Assembly (NCBI GenBank): GCA_934155625.1
Contig: CAKPHD010000019.1
Location: 1-29,344, forward strand
DNA length: 29,344 bases
Direction of reading: 5' to 3'
DNA from: an uncultured Clostridia bacterium
GTDB taxonomy: Bacteria; Bacillota; Clostridia; TANB77; CAG-508
A program made the position numbers and the translations under genes. Shown here one piece after another: positions 29,301-29,344 of this stretch; the stretch's first letter is position 1; each line of letters opens with the position of its first letter. A model generated the notes under the pieces. The model did not search any database. It was not told the DNA's origin and saw nothing but the letters and a program-made list of their open reading frames with translations.

Positions 29301-29344
29301 GTGATTTATCTCCTGCTGTTGCTACATTCTTGATTTCTGTTTTA
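26308..29344 (-). CDS. Large surface/secreted protein, DUF11-Cna-B-VWA modules (5' end outside window)
   Basis: The frame is open to the window edge, so the start lies beyond it; 1011 C-terminal residues are visible. An apparent start at 29187 is an internal GTG. In order (visible numbering): the end of one DUF11-type repeat (IKNVATAGDKSPEIDV), a second DUF11 repeat (about 50-150, VTNTGNTTLEG to IRNVATAT), a Cna-B domain (about 155-250), a second Cna-B (about 258-343, VKVWEDN), another DUF11 repeat (about 350-465), an unassigned region (about 475-600), then a VWA domain (about 640-870) with MIDAS residues DTSGS, the Thr of TGGTNTQSG and LVTDGEP. The C-terminus ends in NITYWNN with no LPxTG motif, membrane helix or charged tail. 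It is likely an adhesin or secreted matrix protein; the absence of a C-terminal anchor is unusual for this type. Confidence 0.88.
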   Translation of the reverse strand, partial: KTEIKNVATAGDKSPEIDVPVEKQPDILVNKNATAVKVKDAEEFTNIKDTTKVRPEDVIEYTIKVTNTGNTTLEGIKITDSLKVKYDDKDVNAGDTVYTIDSLEPDNYVEIKVYYTVTAEDVKAEGKIRNVATATAKDGTTDNDEDNTIVKNPNTEVSVTKVWANMDSDAAKANTLTSIKLQVKNGDMVVAEQVVTANEDWKHTFTELPLYDENGNKITYIIDEVAVNAEDQAKLDLYNKSIKNGIITNTFDPSRLTEKADITIVKVWEDNNNTFNTRPDSIILTVNGIDYKVTGTKTADSWSRTENLPKYDAEGRKISYTATEKTVPTGYEKVSEEGLTVTNRANELINKTAYKADANGNIGSPATNKDTFAANETVYYKITLKNAGSEPISKTVTDEIPLRLTLNTVDGKTGESGTTDKGDNWTVTKNDKEQSVVTWEVKDLAAGKTRELIIKATVVAEAEYKDICNKTIDGTTAYTAKLFVRKDGKVPYEGSGTGYDASLYTGELGTVYLNSSDLHYDTNANLKNDDLYYLIKNNNIITDMVAKGITRTQLVDALKTNGTTLADDEVVVWYVIKNESDGYHIDGVIRKISSLTEITNTAFTDKVSSDSTIKLEDIEIGQRGSITVKSITSSTDTVSTPMDVVFVLDTSGSMTYTLEGKNETAVEDSRAKAMVNAVNSSIKTIMSKNKDSRVGVVGFSGDASTIIPLGNYAQGINYLTREYSAGDWWNGSSQTIKSNVGNKLSRQVTGGTNTQSGIKLGAEMLTSNQNTTTATVTLKDGTTKTITRTPLLILVTDGEPTYYYASETATGKLNGHGYTKETDENYYYWTLRTAKYYKDQITNKYYQNTDKTAKAFTIGIGLSGNEAVAMLDPTEENVNACNNNNWQQKALYKLITDNGKIVPGAYSYADGSKTGEITESDLTDFLNTSIDSSSENEENRAITVEESKARRVELGNINTSKEFELKIGEKTYSSISTAQSAGYLKKDSKGYYIDLTKVERSTDVNITYWNN

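Noticed and set aside
26308..29344. Tandem repeats in the surface protein as a CRISPR or DNA repeat array
   Set aside because: The repeats are protein-level DUF11/Cna-B modules with diverged DNA, not short direct repeats with spacers.

Overview
The window is AT-rich DNA with tightly packed genes, mostly AGGAGG-type ribosome binding sites, sigma-A-like promoters (TTGACA/TATAAT, about 17 bp spacing) and many hairpin-plus-T-run terminators. It carries endospore genes (spoVAC-spoVAD-spoVAE, a SleB-type cortex-lytic enzyme, ytxC, and a PASTA kinase of the PrkC type). Together these indicate a low-GC, spore-forming member of the Clostridia. The genus cannot be read from the sequence. No tRNA, rRNA, CRISPR array or transposase gene was seen.

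Layout. 1-7000: rsgA, then a small coiled-coil gene on the + strand, then prkC, the PP2C phosphatase, rlmN and a U32-family (TrhP-like) gene on the - strand; this is the familiar rlmN-phosphatase-kinase-rsgA neighbourhood of Firmicutes with an insertion. 7000-8410: an accessory + strand pair, a 60-residue protein and a RelA/SpoT-domain protein whose N-terminus is a paralogue of it. 8400-11500: mtaB, a ROK sugar kinase and two small membrane proteins on the - strand. 11560-12020: an orphan 105-residue gene with its own strong promoter. 12030-13920: spoVAC-D-E. 14000-16130: an IMP dehydrogenase resembling the Tritrichomonas foetus enzyme, plus a HAD nucleotidase. 16200-17560: rplT, rpmI, infC behind a structured leader. 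17560-18110: two palindromic repeat elements side by side. 18126-20735: a DUF4912 protein with a histone-like tail and a GH57 glucan branching enzyme. 20893-26226: ytxC, an amino acid:cation symporter, a small Asn/Thr-rich surface protein, sleB, rnhA and tmcAL. 26308-end: the C-terminal 1011 residues of a large surface or secreted protein with DUF11, Cna-B and VWA modules.

How the genes fit together. Translation and RNA modification dominate (RsgA, RlmN, TrhP-like, MtaB, IF3/L35/L20, TmcAL, RNase HI). A second theme is spore germination: PrkC, SpoVA and SleB act in muropeptide sensing, dipicolinate traffic and cortex lysis. Carbohydrate storage is represented by the GH57 branching enzyme with its DUF4912 companion, and possibly by the ROK kinase.

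The most unusual material is non-coding or accessory. There are two copies of a ~155-bp inverted-repeat element and one 211-bp palindromic element. There are three copies of an ACCGGT-centred hairpin motif. The infC gene appears to start at AUA behind a leader with mutually exclusive base-pairings. The module-sharing 60-aa / RelA-SpoT pair is the best candidate for an undescribed small system.
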